NCBI RefSeq assembly: GCF_000237925.1
Contig: NC_031496.1
Span: 7,551,801 to 7,615,800, forward strand
Source: Schistosoma mansoni
Taxonomy: Eukaryota > Platyhelminthes > Trematoda > Strigeidida > Schistosomatidae
Reading direction: 5' to 3'
DNA: 64,000 nucleotides
Shown in pieces: positions 1 to 11,373 of this stretch. The notes below the pieces were generated by a model that was not told where the DNA came from, made no database searches, and saw only the letters and a program-made list of their open reading frames with translations. The stretch's first letter is position 1; each line of letters opens with the position of its first letter. The position numbers and the translations under genes were made by a program.

Positions 1-3000
1 TATAAATCAACAACAATTTATTAGGAGTAAGAGCCTCTAGGGTGCCAGGATTATCCATCATTTTAACTAGTGGTCTGTTATTTAATATCCTTTCTGTCTC
101 AGTTAAGAACGTTTGCAAAGCTTTATCGGTCAGCACATTTTGAAATAAAAGCGCTCTTAGAATTCTTTCAATAGATCTTATGATGCGTTCCCACACATCG
201 CCTCGGTGACTTGCCCTAGGTGGGTTGAAACGCCATTCACATTCTCGTTCTCTGAGGTGGTTCCCTATTTAGTTTTGATCCCAAGAGCATATAATCTGTC
301 TCAAACTAGCATCTGCACTCCGAAAATTTGAACCGTTATAGCTAAAAATACGCTTTGGGCATCCTCTTCTGGCAATAAACCTTGATAATGCGCATAAAAA
401 TGAATTCGTATCTAAAGAGTAAGCCATTTCAATGTGAACAGCTCTAATAGATAAGCAGGTGAATGAACAGCCGTAACGTTTCTAAACGACTCTCCGTCGT
501 TTGGTATAGAATGGTCCGAAGTAATCCACACCTACTTGGCTAAAGGGCAGCAAATGAGTCTCCAGTTGGCACTCCGGCAACGGCGCCGTTATTTGAGTGC
601 ATGGCATAGAATAAAGTCTTCTACATAAGTGGCGTCGTTTTAGAACTTTCCGGAAGGCAGAGTATCCTCTAACGATCTAATACTATTCACGAATATCACT
701 TAAAGTTTGAGTAACTCCGACGTGCATGTTAATCAAATGATGATGCATTATAATCGTATCTGTGACAAATTGATTAATAAGAAGAATAATTGGATGTTTG
801 GTTTCAAAGGGTAAACACGATAATTGTAGAGGTCCTCCCACGTGGATCTTGCCTTTTAACATAAAGGGTTTGAGATTTCTTATCGAGCTTTGACGAATTA
901 AATTTTTTCTCTTGACCATCTCGTTCATTCTTTCCTGACCTTCCTGCTGCTTAGAAGCGTTGTCTCTGAGTGTTAACGGCAAACTTTCTAGAATTCTTTT
1001 TTCGACCGGGAATGCGGCACTTTGGACTAGTTTAATTATATCGCTCTTCGATTTATCGATATCTTCAACACTTAGTGTGCCCGAGATTAGACATTTCCCA
1101 TTCGTCTGCAGTGTGAAAATACCCTTAATAATCTGAACCATGACTTACACGTACGAAATCGATCTAGAAACTCGTCGTTGCATTTTTGGGATCCAAAATC
1201 TTCCGCTATTACATAGGCCAAAGTGTTCTCACTCCTTTCTAGGTTAGGCCATTAATCTTCTTCCTCCCACAGGAATTCCGGCTCTGTTAATTCCATTCTG
1301 AGCACAGTGACAGGTTTTAGAGGAGCAACTCTAAACTTAACTAGCAGAAATGAGCAATGAATCTGACCAGAAACACTTTCGTAACGAATATACACAACAA
1401 CACCATACGCAAGCTCAGAAGCATCGGCAAAACAATGAATTTGAGCAGACGATGGTTCAGACCTTGGTTTCAGACATCTTGGTATTCTTATGAGTCTACA
1501 CCAAATATTCCACTTCGCTTGACAATCCATGGGTAACTCTGCGTCCCAATCTAATTTCCGCCGACAGGTATCTTGTAGGATCACTTTGGCTGGTAGTATT
1601 ATTGGGGCTATAAACCCAACTGGATAAAAGATAGATGCTACGTACGACAAGATGTTTCTTCTGGTTAGGTCTCCATGGAACTCATGAGCTTTAAAACATA
1701 ATTCGTCGGTCCTGACGTTTCACTCTATTTCCAGCGTTCACTTACTCGTCTCATTAGACTCACAAACGGTAATGTTTCCTTCAATACGGTCTTCCTCTGG
1801 AATGAACTCCAACACTTCAATATTATTACTAGTCCATTTAGTTAAATCCTCCCAAACTTAGAAGTCTTTTGAAGTGTGAATATATCAGTTAGGCTTCTTC
1901 TGTAGTATCCACACTTATCAATAAATCGTCCACATAGAACTGTTCCTTAGCTAACTGCGTAACAACCCTGGGAAATTAATCTTGATTATCAGAAATCGTT
2001 TTCTGCAAGGCAAATGTGGCACAACATGGCGATGAGGTTGCTCCGAATAGATGGACTTTCATTCTATAGACCTCTGGCTCCTTTTCTATGTCCCTACCTG
2101 GCCACCACAAATAACTAAGAGCATCTCGATCATGCGCCGGGACTACTACTTGATGGAACATGGCTTCAATGTCCACCGTAAGACCTATTGGTCGGTGCCG
2201 AAACCCGGTAAATACGTCTACTAGGTTATTGACTAAATCAGGTCCAGAATAAAGATCCTTGTTTAAAGACGGTCCAGCATACTGAGCTGCACAATCAAAC
2301 ACTATTCTTAACTTGTCAGGCTTCTTGGGATGGAAGACAAGGTGGTGAGGAAGATACCAAATCCGTCCATCAGCGTGGTTATCGTTTACCTTTTCGACAT
2401 AATCTCGTCCTATGTATTGAGTCATGGCGTTCGCATAGTCTTGGAGCAACTTCGTATCCCGAATAAGTCGACCTTTCAAACAGCTGAGTCTACGTTCTGC
2501 TAATTTCTTATTATTTGGTAACTTGTGTTCGTGTCTCCGAGGCAGAGCTATTTGATAGTGCCCATTTAACTTTTGCACTGAATTTGATATAGCACTGTGC
2601 TATACGATCTTCTACAGACATCAATGTAATACGACTAAATGGATCTTTGAATTCAGTTGAGTACAATTGTTCAGACTTATCCTCTAATTCCTCTTTATCT
2701 GAGAGGTAATTAAGTACATGGTTGCTTCCATGAAGTTCCCCATAGGGGCCGAACAACGTCCAACCTAATAGAGTCCTCACAGCAGACGGTTTATTCGTCT
2801 TTTCAGTTCTTATCTCTTTCGTCACGTGTACGCTCGGTGCGTTACACCCAATCAACAGTTTGACATTCTTATCTTCTACTCTCGGAAAGCTTATGTCTTT
2901 TAAATGAGACCAAGACGCCATTTGATGCGCCGTTGGCACAGTCCTGTGAACCGCCGGTATTTTTTTGACTGTCAACACTTTAACAGATGACGAAAAATCT

Positions 3001-4420
3001 ATCGAGTGCAACTCTACATCGACCTCTTTGGATATCAATAACGATTCATTACTAAGAGACACCATTTTTGGTTTTCCCTCGAGGCCTAATTCGTCAGCCA
3101 GATCATCAACAATGAGGGAAGTATCTGATTCGCTATCTAGAAAGGCGCAAGTCTGAATAATCTCACCATTTTTTTATCCATACAGGCACTACTGCAAATG
3201 CTACTGGTCTCTGTATACGCTTAACACATCCCTCCGTAAAGAACTGGGTAATGTAAGCATCACTTTTACCATCTCTCTGTTCCTCCTGCTACCTGTGTAA
3301 CAGGATATGGTGTCTACAACTGAAAATGACCCCGGTGATCGACAGTTTTTCGCTACATGGTTAGCCTTCAGACAAACATTACATAACTTGTGTCTAACAA
3401 CGAACTCTTTCCTTTCTGAAACATTATTGTCTTTAAACTTCTGACATTGATCTAAAGAATTATCACCTGAGCACTCCAAACAGGATGAACTACGTGAGTG
3501 GACATTGTCATCACTACTACACGTATAAGATATCCTTGCTGCATTGTAATCTGCATTAATTCTCCCCTTTAAAACCCCGATATCCTTATTGTCAGTATTA
3601 CTACCGCGGTTGACGAGTAATCCATATCGAGTATTAACCATATCGGCTTGTTCCTTTACAAAAGCAGTAACGTCGGCGAACAGAGACTCACGACCTCCTC
3701 TGGTAATCTTATAAACTGTCTTTAGCCGCTTTTGTTGAACATGCGTCGGTAATTTCAGAACCATAGTTTCAATAGTTCTTGTAGAGTTTAGGTCAGAAAC
3801 GCAATTCATTTGTTCGAGAGTCAAACAGCATGCCTGCATTTTTCGGGACAATTTTCTAAAACCATCTGGTTGGTTTCTTCTTATGTTGGGAAAATTTAAC
3901 AAGTTGTTGACGAACGTGCGTGCTATTACGTGATTTTGACCAAAGGTTTCTTCTAAAAGCCTTAGCCTATCTCTGGTTCTAGTATAGCACAATGAAGAAT
4001 GGCGGAATTCGCTTCGCAGTCACAATATAGAATCACGTAATTTAGTTTAGCTCTAAATCCAATATTCTCACTTTCAATGCATTACTCGAAATTTCTAATA
4101 AAATTCCAGTAATTTATCGGTGTACCATCGAATCTTAAGATTTCCCTGTTTTGGTAAATACAGATTTTTTTATATTACATCCTCGCTGTTGTTTACTGAT
4201 CGACCGAAACGCTCACTTCCTTGGAGACGTTAATTTTTTAGCTCAATTTCTTTTTCTAAATGAGTTATACATAATCTAGCTAACTGTAATTCTATCATGC
4301 TATTAGTTTTCGTTTAGTCCTTTTCAAATTGGTCCTCGTCATAAACTCCCAGATGATGGGGTGATAACTCTGGAATCTCATCGGAATTGTAGTATTTATT
4401 AGAAGTCATTTCCGTAAGTA
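1..4420 (-). mobile_element. BEL/Pao LTR retrotransposon relic
   Basis: A gag-pol fossil read on the minus strand. Parts from right to left are a gag start near 4408, a gag body and zinc knuckle of C-x2-C-x4-H-x4-C form near 3350-3400, a BEL-type protease region near 2600-3150, reverse transcriptase near 2000-2570 (with a region that follows it near 1250-1650), and an integrase zinc-binding region near 690-1140 with integrase core continuing to the window edge. The domain order and the joined protease and reverse transcriptase region are those of BEL/Pao elements, known in schistosomes. The element is broken, with at least five breaks, and it runs off the left edge. It looks moderately old. 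Assignment to the superfamily is firm; the named schistosome family is not decided. Confidence 0.85.
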
Positions 4421-4439
4421 TATCGAAGTTTACCGTTCG

Positions 4440-4800
4440 AAACTTTGTAGGAAGCAATTTCCTACAGGTGCAACTCTAAGCTATTCTCTAGACTGTCGAG
4501 TACAGAGTCTTGGTTTCGCCAAAGTCAGAACAAGTAAGCTATTGGCTTGATAAACTTTATCTGTTTCTAAAATGTAAATTAACAACGTTAGTATGCAAAT
4601 AAACAGTACAGTCTATTACATAGGGAAAAGGAGAGACATAAATGACATACCGAACAGTAACTAGAGAATAGGAAAAATGAGTCAACAAGGCGAATATAGT
4701 TTTAGAATGAACATAAAATTGTGATTGGTGGATAAAACAAAACATAGTCATACAAGGTCAAAGAAAGTTAGTGTGGTGGTGAGCGTTTCATTCAATCATT
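4440..4800 (-). mobile_element. Possible LTR or leader of the BEL/Pao relic
   Basis: This lies just upstream of the gag start on the minus strand, where the leader and 5' LTR of the element would be expected. No second LTR copy is inside the window for comparison, so the boundary and the identity are inferred from position only. Confidence 0.25.
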
Positions 4801-5259
4801 GATGTGTTTGTTTAGCGATCTCACTTTACAAACAATTCAAAGGTTATGACAAGCAACAAAATGTTGCCTCGTGGAAACACGACCATACACTTCGAACAAC
4901 AAATAAACCGATCACTTAGTTTAAAGTATTCCGAATCATATCCAAAATAGTTTTCATCAATAGAGGTCAGGAACTGCAACCCAACAGTGGATAACTGGTG
5001 GCCTATAAACATCAATAGTTAGAATATTGCATAACGATGAGGTCATCTTCCAGGATGATTAGTTAATAATGATCATTTGATTTCATGAATTTCGATCGTC
5101 GTAATGCTCACTTTGAATCATCCAATCAGGAAGAAACAGACAAACACTTAGGAAATCTATATAAACTCGACAAGTTCTAACAACAATTATTAACGTTTTC
5201 AACAAGAAGATGAGATGAGTGTTGACTGTACAGTTAAGGTTAATGAGTGTATAATATGA

Positions 5260-5874
5260 ATGTCAATTTTCAATAAAATAAGGCCGTTTTATCATCTGAA
5301 CCATTTTAGATATACCTTTTCGTCTGGTCAGCGGATACTCCTCTATTTGACCGTCACCTTGACTTCCGGATTCTTAGATTGTAAGCAATCATGTGACCAA
5401 ATGGATTCGGATAAAAAAGGAAAACTAGTGTTTGAAGATGAATCGCATGAATATGTATGTTGTCAGTCAGGCCTCAATGAACATATTAAGTCTCATTATT
5501 ATCATGATTCCTGAATGATTCGCTTTAATCAGTCCTGTCCAATTGGTAATGGCAAGTTTGAGAAATTCTTTACTCCTAAGGTGGTGAGTCGATCAAATTT
5601 TGCAATAGGGGTACTGATCCATATGTTTGCATATTTTCATGGAATCACTCCAAAATTCCAGTTTAAATTTTACGGCACTGATGTCAGTACATTCAATATA
5701 AACACTAATGGTAAGAGATTGATTTCTTTCGAAGTAAAATACTTACTGAGTTTCGTTTATTCGCATTTCATTTCACGAATCAAAGTTGTTTTAATTCCTT
5801 CAGAAAATCAGTTCCATGCTTTTTCTAACATTCAAAACTTCAACCGATATCTTTTTTTGTTCAAGTTGTAAATA
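5260..5874 (+). pseudogene. Unassigned coding-like fragment, left palindrome arm
   Basis: Two frames sit end to end in the same phase, 84 residues then a TGA then 118 residues. The 118-residue part contains the stretch FQFKFYGTDVSTFNINTNGK. Its pattern (aromatic-rich strand, FYG, then a T-x-N-T-N-G turn) loosely recalls the start of the extracellular domain of plexin-domain-containing (TEM7-like) proteins, but the match is too weak to name it. Both arms keep this frame open. No splice sites or promoter were identified. It may be a captured gene piece or a chance frame kept by the recent duplication. Confidence 0.35.
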
Positions 5875-6005
5875 GTTTGACACCTTACAGCAAACTTATT
5901 ACGGTTTATGTGCTTCAATAATACAAACTGATTTTTCGCAAATTAACTGCAGACTAAAATGAATTGCATGAATTGTAATAAGTTTGTTGTAAGATGTCAA
6001 ACGAT

Positions 6006-6545
6006 TTACAACTTGAACAAAATAAGATATCGGTTGAAGTTTTGAATGTTAGAAAAAGCATGAAACTGATTTTCTGAAGGAATTAAAACAACTTTGATTC
6101 GTGAAATGAAATGCGAATAAACGAAACTCAGTAAGTATTTTACTTCGAAAGAAATCAATCTCTTACCATTAGTGTTTATATTGAATGTATGGACATCAGT
6201 GCCGTAAAATTTAAACTGGAATTTCGGAGTGATTTCCTGAAAATAAGCAAACATATGGATCAGTACCCCTATTGCAAAATTTAGTCGACTTACCACCTTA
6301 GGAGTAAAGAATTTCTCAAACTTGCCATTACCAATTGGACAGGACTGATTAAAGCGAATCATTCAGGAATCATGATAATAATGAGACTTAATATGTTCAT
6401 TGAGGCCTGACTGACAACATACATATTCATGCGATTCATCTTCAAACACTAGTTTTCCTTTTTTATCCGAATCAATTTGGTCACAGGAGTGCTTACAATC
6501 TAAGAATCCGGAAGTCAAGGTGACGGTCAAATAGAGGAGTATCCG
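6006..6545 (-). pseudogene. Same coding-like fragment, right palindrome arm
   Basis: This is the mirror copy of the fragment in the left arm. The 118-residue frame (6006-6362) differs from its partner at only a handful of residues, for example a Ser to Leu near residue 27, an HG to QE pair near residue 43, and a Ser to His after GTDV. The upstream part is cut by the family C insertion that begins near 6555. Recent duplication, rather than selection, is enough to explain why both are open. Confidence 0.35.
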
Positions 6546-6554
6546 CTGACCAGA

Positions 6555-6897
6555 CGAAATTATTTAATCAAACACATAAATATTGGTGCAAAAGGGCACC
6601 ACATATATATGCGCCACACAAATCTCATTTGATTTGTGTGAGGGCTATTATACTGCCAGGGTGCCCAACTCCCCTAGGTGGACCCTCCGTGTCCACCGAC
6701 CCGGTTAAAGAGCCGGACATTCGCTTTTCGTCCTCTCAATTTCGTAAAGAACGCCCCCGCCACGAGAAGGCAATGAGTAGGACTTCCCCAGAAGAAGCTA
6801 CATTCGCGTGGCCATGTGAGAGACTTTCGAGAGGAAGAGCGGACTCTTCCCACTCTCAGCCGTACGAGGGCATTTGGAGGCGAAAAGGCAAATCTAA
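6555..6897 (-). repeat. Family C repeat inserted in right palindrome arm
   Basis: This matches the copies at 10890, 15247 and 50570 in reverse orientation. It is a shorter version with an internal deletion relative to them: the segment between the box near 6660 and the tail is missing. The tail lies at the left end (about 6555-6600), so the insertion reads on the minus strand. Palindrome sequence resumes on both sides, so it entered after, or was absent from, the other arm. Confidence 0.8.
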
Positions 6898-7149
6898 AGT
6901 GGTTCACACGATAAAACGGCCTTATTTTATTGAAAATTGACATGCATATTATACACTCTTTACCTTAACTGTACAGTCAACACTAATCGCATCTTCTTGT
7001 TGAAAACTTTAATAATTGTTGTTAGAAATTGTCGAGTTTATACTGATTTTCTATATGTTTGTTTGTTTCTTCCTGATTGGATGATTCAAAGTGAGCATTA
7101 GGACGACCGAAATTTATGAGATCATTTGATTATTGTTAACGAATCATTT

Positions 7150-7555
7150 AATACTGAAATTTGTCGTCATATTTCAGCAGATTTGAAATAGATTTTGTAT
7201 GCAAATAGTCCTTGTCCATTTGGAAGACCGTAGTTTGGAGGAAGGTAGTTTATCTAGACAATTCACATTAATTTTTATTTCGGTTATTGCTTTAGCTGTT
7301 CTATGGTTATCGCCCATGATATATCTGGGTTAAGGAGGAGTGTTTGGCATGAAGTTGGCGATCCCATCCTGTAGAATAGAACCTCGGTACAAATGTTAAC
7401 TAGATTAAAAAATTACACATTTCGAACTCCGACCTGGAAGTTGAGTGATGTTCTTTCATAAGAATTTTGATGTTTCATGGTTAAAGCGGAGATTCTTAGG
7501 AAGTCTCGAGACAGTTTCCTCTTCTGACATCCTGAGCACCAAAAACAATTTAGCT
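7150..7555. other. Spacer with no recognised feature
   Basis: AT-rich sequence between the palindrome and the LINE endonuclease piece. The last 100 bases could be the 5' untranslated part of that LINE, which is inferred only from position. Confidence 0.4.
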
Positions 7556-8110
7556 TAGTCAAATGTCCGAACAATGTGTGAGACTGGGAGGACTAGTCAA
7601 TAATTACGGAAAAGAAGAAATGTAACTTAACATTGTTCAATATCAGCGAAACCCATTGGACACAATTTGGACAGAAAAGTTTGGATTCGGGAGAGATGCT
7701 GTTGGACTCTGTTGACGACAAAGAATATGCTCCACACACAGGTAGTTGCTTGTGGGATGGAAATCTCATGAACCCGGAATCATCAAAGCGTCCTTCAAAG
7801 CAAAGGAGGAAATCACGACGAATGTTATCCAATGTCACGCACCCACCGATGGTAGCAACGGCAACGACCAAACTCAGTTTTACAAGGGGCTGCCATCGAT
7901 CATATCGAAGTATCCAGGAAAGGTTCTGATCATTTTGATGGGTGACATAAACGCCGAAGTCGGAATGAGTAACACCGGGTTTAAAAATATCATGAGACGG
8001 CATGAACTGGACTGACTAGGAGAAAGAAACGAAAACGGGGAGAGATTTTCAAATTCATATGCATTCAACAAGTTGGTTATATGCTTCACAATATTCCCAC
8101 ATAAGCGCAC
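7555..8110 (+). mobile_element. LINE fragment: apurinic-type endonuclease domain
   Basis: Plus-strand frames read through the amino end of an AP-type endonuclease of a non-LTR retrotransposon. Visible landmarks are ISETHWTQFGQKSLDSGEML (catalytic Glu in the ISETHW motif) near 7640-7700, NVIQCHAPTDGSN near 7823-7860, and LMGDINAEVG near 7935-7965 (the GD-N motif). Frame changes occur between these blocks, so the copy is dead. Motif spacing resembles RTE-type endonucleases abundant in flukes. The reverse transcriptase part does not follow; the copy ends near 8110. Confidence 0.8.
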
Positions 8111-8289
8111 CTAGTGGCCATGACACAAACTATAATTATTCGGTCCCCGAATAGCCTCTGCAAATTGACAGTTTACACACCACAGACCAAACACTGCCTT
8201 ACTTGTTTTCTTTTATCATATGCTTCAAATTCCCTTCATATATCTGTTAAATAACGGTGTTTCTTGAATTTTCATTTGATCTTCACAAC

Positions 8290-8445
8290 CATTGATAATG
8301 TTGTATGTATTGGGCCTTAGAAATACCGTGGGCTACGACCCAATATAAACTTAATGTGCGGCACACATGTATATCGTGCACCTTTTCTGCAATATTTGTG
8401 TCCAAATAAATAAATGATAAATAGCTAAATAAATAAATATATTTA
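8290..8445 (+). repeat. Diverged repeat tail like family C
   Basis: The order of blocks (a GCGCA-like block, a TTGCA-CAATATTTGTG block, then AAATAAATAAATG) parallels the 3' ends of family C at 15700-15775 and 51040-51095. This looks like an older tail only. Confidence 0.5.
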
Positions 8446-8734
8446 TATGATAATCAAGCAGTTATCACTCATTTGTTTGATCACTATTGTTTTGATTATG
8501 ATTTCAATTACTATCCAGTTGAGTAAGTGCAGTCGTAACTATTCTTCACATAGTACTTTAGTAACAGCCATCGTCAATGTAGAGTGTGGTAGGGAGGTGT
8601 CGATATAAGTTGCTATTACCTTATATCAGTACATTGAGGGGAAACTAGTTATATATGACAACGAAAGGAAAGGAGATAACGTAAACTGTGAAGGAAATAT
8701 AGACATAAAAAAGAGTAAAAAAGGAACAAATACG

Positions 8735-8925
8735 ACTTACTTATACCTGTTACCGATTCTGCTCTGAGTTTCCCTTTCCTGTTGTTGTCACGTGCTTTTC
8801 ACTCCTATTACTTCTGCTTCTGATTTCCAGTGCATTGTGTTCTTTGGTCTCCCCACTTTTTTATTTTGGCTTGAGAACTTCAAGTTAGGGCTTTACTCGT
8901 GATACAATTTGATGATTTTCACACA
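8735..8925 (-). mobile_element. Old LINE 3' end relic
   Basis: Sequence on the minus strand resembles the LINE ends at 44905-45140 and 59540-59790 (same opening near TTACTTA-CCTGTTAC and the same CAAGTTAGGG block), but is much more diverged. It represents the carboxyl end of an RTE-like reverse transcriptase protein. Confidence 0.55.
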
Positions 8926-9785
8926 CTTATTGTCTTCGCCTGCGATAATATATACTCTTGAACAGCTGTATGTTTCAAATGAAAAGAATATAACTAACTA
9001 TATGTTGTCGACAAGGTTGTTGATCAGCACATCACTTTCAGTGGTCTTTTATCTGGCTCCAATTAGATCGTTTGATGATTGAATAAATGACTGCTATTGA
9101 ACGATACATCTCCGCTATATTCGCATATAATCATCGACTTCAATCGTGTTGGCGAAGAACCGAATTAAATAAGTCAAATACGAAAATGGATTTCAAATAC
9201 GTATATTTCAAACAATCGTTGATCCAGACAGATGATCAAGGAAACCAAGTGAATGGAGGCGAAGAGAAGAGATTGAAACGAAACGAATCGGAAAAGACGT
9301 GTGAACTTAATGCTACTCAATATTTATAATCAAACAAAAATACGTTACAGAAATGTGATGAGTAAGGTAGGGAATGCACACACATACCCTCGTATAAAAA
9401 ACAGCCAAGGTTGATAAGCAAATACTTCACAAGAAGAATGAATAAATTGGCTCGTCCGGAAGCCAGAATAAACTATGTGGGCTTGACATGGCACCCAACA
9501 CTACGGTACCATTTAGGTGATGCAATGATAAGTATTATCAAAAATGTTTTATAGCTAATATGATCGAAGAAGGGAGATAAAGTCTTTGATCTAACAGAGA
9601 TATATTTTTGTATTATGTAAACGAAAATTTTTATGATGGAATGATAATTTGTCATTTCAGTTTCAATAACTTCACTAATGTGTATACACTACTCTATCAG
9701 AAACAACATCAATGATATCCACTGTTTGGTCAACTTCACTATTATTCATGTTGGCATGATTCTGCAATTTTCTCGCAATCGACAT
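8926..9785. other. Intergenic, nothing firm
   Basis: Contains an 80-codon frame (9087-9329, plus) that is hydrophilic and has no recognised motif. The purine-rich run near 9255-9310 and the block near 9440-9500 could belong to the end of an LTR element, but this is not supported well enough to name it. Confidence 0.3.
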
Positions 9786-10135
9786 GACAAGCTCATGAAA
9801 CATCAAGGAGCATTTCAACCAATCAGCGTTTGATTAGAAGTTATGTTACTAAAATAACGAGAATGAAAAGTCACATGTAGAGGTTCTGATTGGCTGATCA
9901 ATACACTGCTACTATGTTTAGCAGTATTCTAGAATTTTCAGTAAAACCCAAGGACTCTTAAATTACTATAAAATCCCTATATTTTCTGTACATAAATGGA
10001 CCCTGTAGTAAAGTGCTTCCCACACATTTTGTGCCTTTTCTCTCGTCTTCAAGTCGCTGTATAGTTCTAGCTCAGGGGTTACGGAACTAGCTTAGGATCC
10101 GAATATAGCGTTCAATCGACGAGACGCAACAATTC
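9785..10135 (+). mobile_element. Probable solo LTR
   Basis: Has a promoter-like block (CCAATCAG near 9819, ACTATAAAATCCC near 9964) about 40 bases before a probable transcription start, followed by a run ending in a GACGCAACA-type end near 10130. This resembles the organisation of the LTRs at 14086-14490 and 51560-51900. No coding part is attached. Family and exact ends are uncertain. Confidence 0.4.
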
Positions 10136-10254
10136 AGACTTATTCCGAGTTGAAATTCGACAATTTACACTTTCAAATTATCAATATTTACTGACTTGTT
10201 TGATATCGAAATCTTTTGTAAAGGTCGGCAACTTATTTCAGTTTCAATATCTGT

Positions 10255-10312
10255 CAGTCAGTCACAGCGTAGAACTTCGTACGTACGTACATCAGTCAGT
10301 TTCAATATGGTT
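10255..10312 (+). repeat. Short repeat D (TACG-rich) fragment
   Basis: Carries the block AACTTCGTACGTACGTACAT, shared with 12483-12512 and, in reverse, with 61030-61060. GTCAGTCA-type sequence precedes it in each copy. Confidence 0.7.
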
Positions 10313-10609
10313 GCTTTGAAAGATAGATGAAGGATTTCACAAGACAGACAAATTATCTTGAGAGAAGCATCAATTTATAGCATAATTATTTTGTGCACGT
10401 CACTTTGGAATTTGGTTCAATAAGACAACAATAGAGAACATTCCTGCAAATCATTAAACAAGAGTATAGCATTGACTCAAATGGTTTCTTCGTAAGTAGA
10501 ATTCGTTCACTTTCTACTTTCACAATGAAACATTCTTCAATCACTTTACATTTTTTCCCACGATGATCATGAATAATTAATATTTTGCCTGTTTTCAGTA
10601 TTACATACA

Positions 10610-10889
10610 TTGCAGCTATCAAATGTTCTCCTGCATTCTGACTGTTCAGTGAAGTTGTGTGATTTTGGTTTAGCATGTTCATTGAAAGGTCAAAGTACAT
10701 GTGAAAATGTTAATGGCAAAATCAACTGTAAAACATTACCTCTCGCATTGACTGTGTATTTAGCAACAAGTCGGAACCGCGCTACAGAAATCCTCTTGGA
10801 ATGTATGTCATGATCACACAAAAGGTGTTGATATATGGAGTTTGGAATGTATATTAGATGAATTGTTGATTGGTACACCATTATTTCTG
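10610..10889 (+). pseudogene. MAPK15/ERK7-like protein kinase fragment
   Basis: Reads SNVLLHSDCSVKLCDFGLA (catalytic-loop end plus the DFG metal-binding motif), then after about 25 residues YLATSRNRATEILLE, which corresponds to the activation-segment end YVATRWYRAPEILL of MAP kinases. After a shift of frame near 10815 the next block reads TKGVDIWSLECILDELLIGT, the kinase subdomain IX pattern. The SNVLL..VKLCDFGLA wording and an extended activation loop fit ERK7/MAPK15 better than classical ERKs. Arg-Trp-Tyr is replaced by Ser-Arg-Asn and the APE Pro by Thr, so this copy is not a working kinase. It starts just after a possible acceptor (TTGCAG at 10610-10615), and family C was inserted directly after it. 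Likely a decayed partial gene copy. Confidence 0.75.
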
Positions 10890-11317
10890 AGTCCGCTCTT
10901 CCTCTCGAAAGGCTCTCACATGGCCTCTGCCAGGAAAATCCTACTCATTGCCTTCTCGTGGCGGGGGTGTTCTTTACGAAATAAGAAGGACGAAAAGCGA
11001 ATGTCCGGCGCTTTAACCGGGTCGATGGACACGGAGGGTCCACCTAGGGGAGTTGGAAAACCCTGATTCCAAACCAACGGTGCACATGGGCTCCAGTATC
11101 CTGATGGAACGAATGGCGCATGAACCAATCGTTGGTCACCGGCTACCATGGGACTGGATCTCCTTAAGATGCTCCACTGCCTTGTGGACTAGACCTTCAG
11201 GTCAAAGGCCCCAGGTGTGGCCCCCTAAGAAAACCACCGGCTTCGATTTGGACACCCGGGCAGTATCACAGCCCTCACACAAATAAAATGAGATTTGTGT
11301 GGCGCATATATATCTAC

Positions 11318-11318
<1 letters not shown>
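10890..11318 (+). repeat. Family C repeat, 5'-truncated
   Basis: Nearly the same as 15290-15720 and 50615-51040. The first 40 or so bases seen in those copies are missing. The normal tail is replaced by a long TA run. Short open frames on both strands are incidental. Confidence 0.85.

Positions 11319-11373
<55 letters not shown>
11318..11373. repeat. (TA)n microsatellite
   Basis: About 25 TA units with one CG interruption near the start. It lies exactly where family C would carry its TAAA-type tail. Confidence 0.95.

Larger units (their letters stand above)
5055..7150. repeat. Large near-perfect palindrome (two inverted arms)
   Basis: The left arm is about 5055-5904 and the right arm about 5975-7150, with a loop of about 70 bases. 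The arms match nearly base for base; for example the segments at 5171-5295 and 6910-7040 are reverse complements, and the match runs inward to a pair at 5873-5904 and 5975-6004. The right arm is longer because a family C repeat (6555-6897) sits in it. The high similarity implies a recent inverted duplication or ongoing arm-to-arm conversion. An assembly fold-back cannot be excluded, but the insertion unique to one arm and scattered single-base differences argue that both arms exist. Confidence 0.85.
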
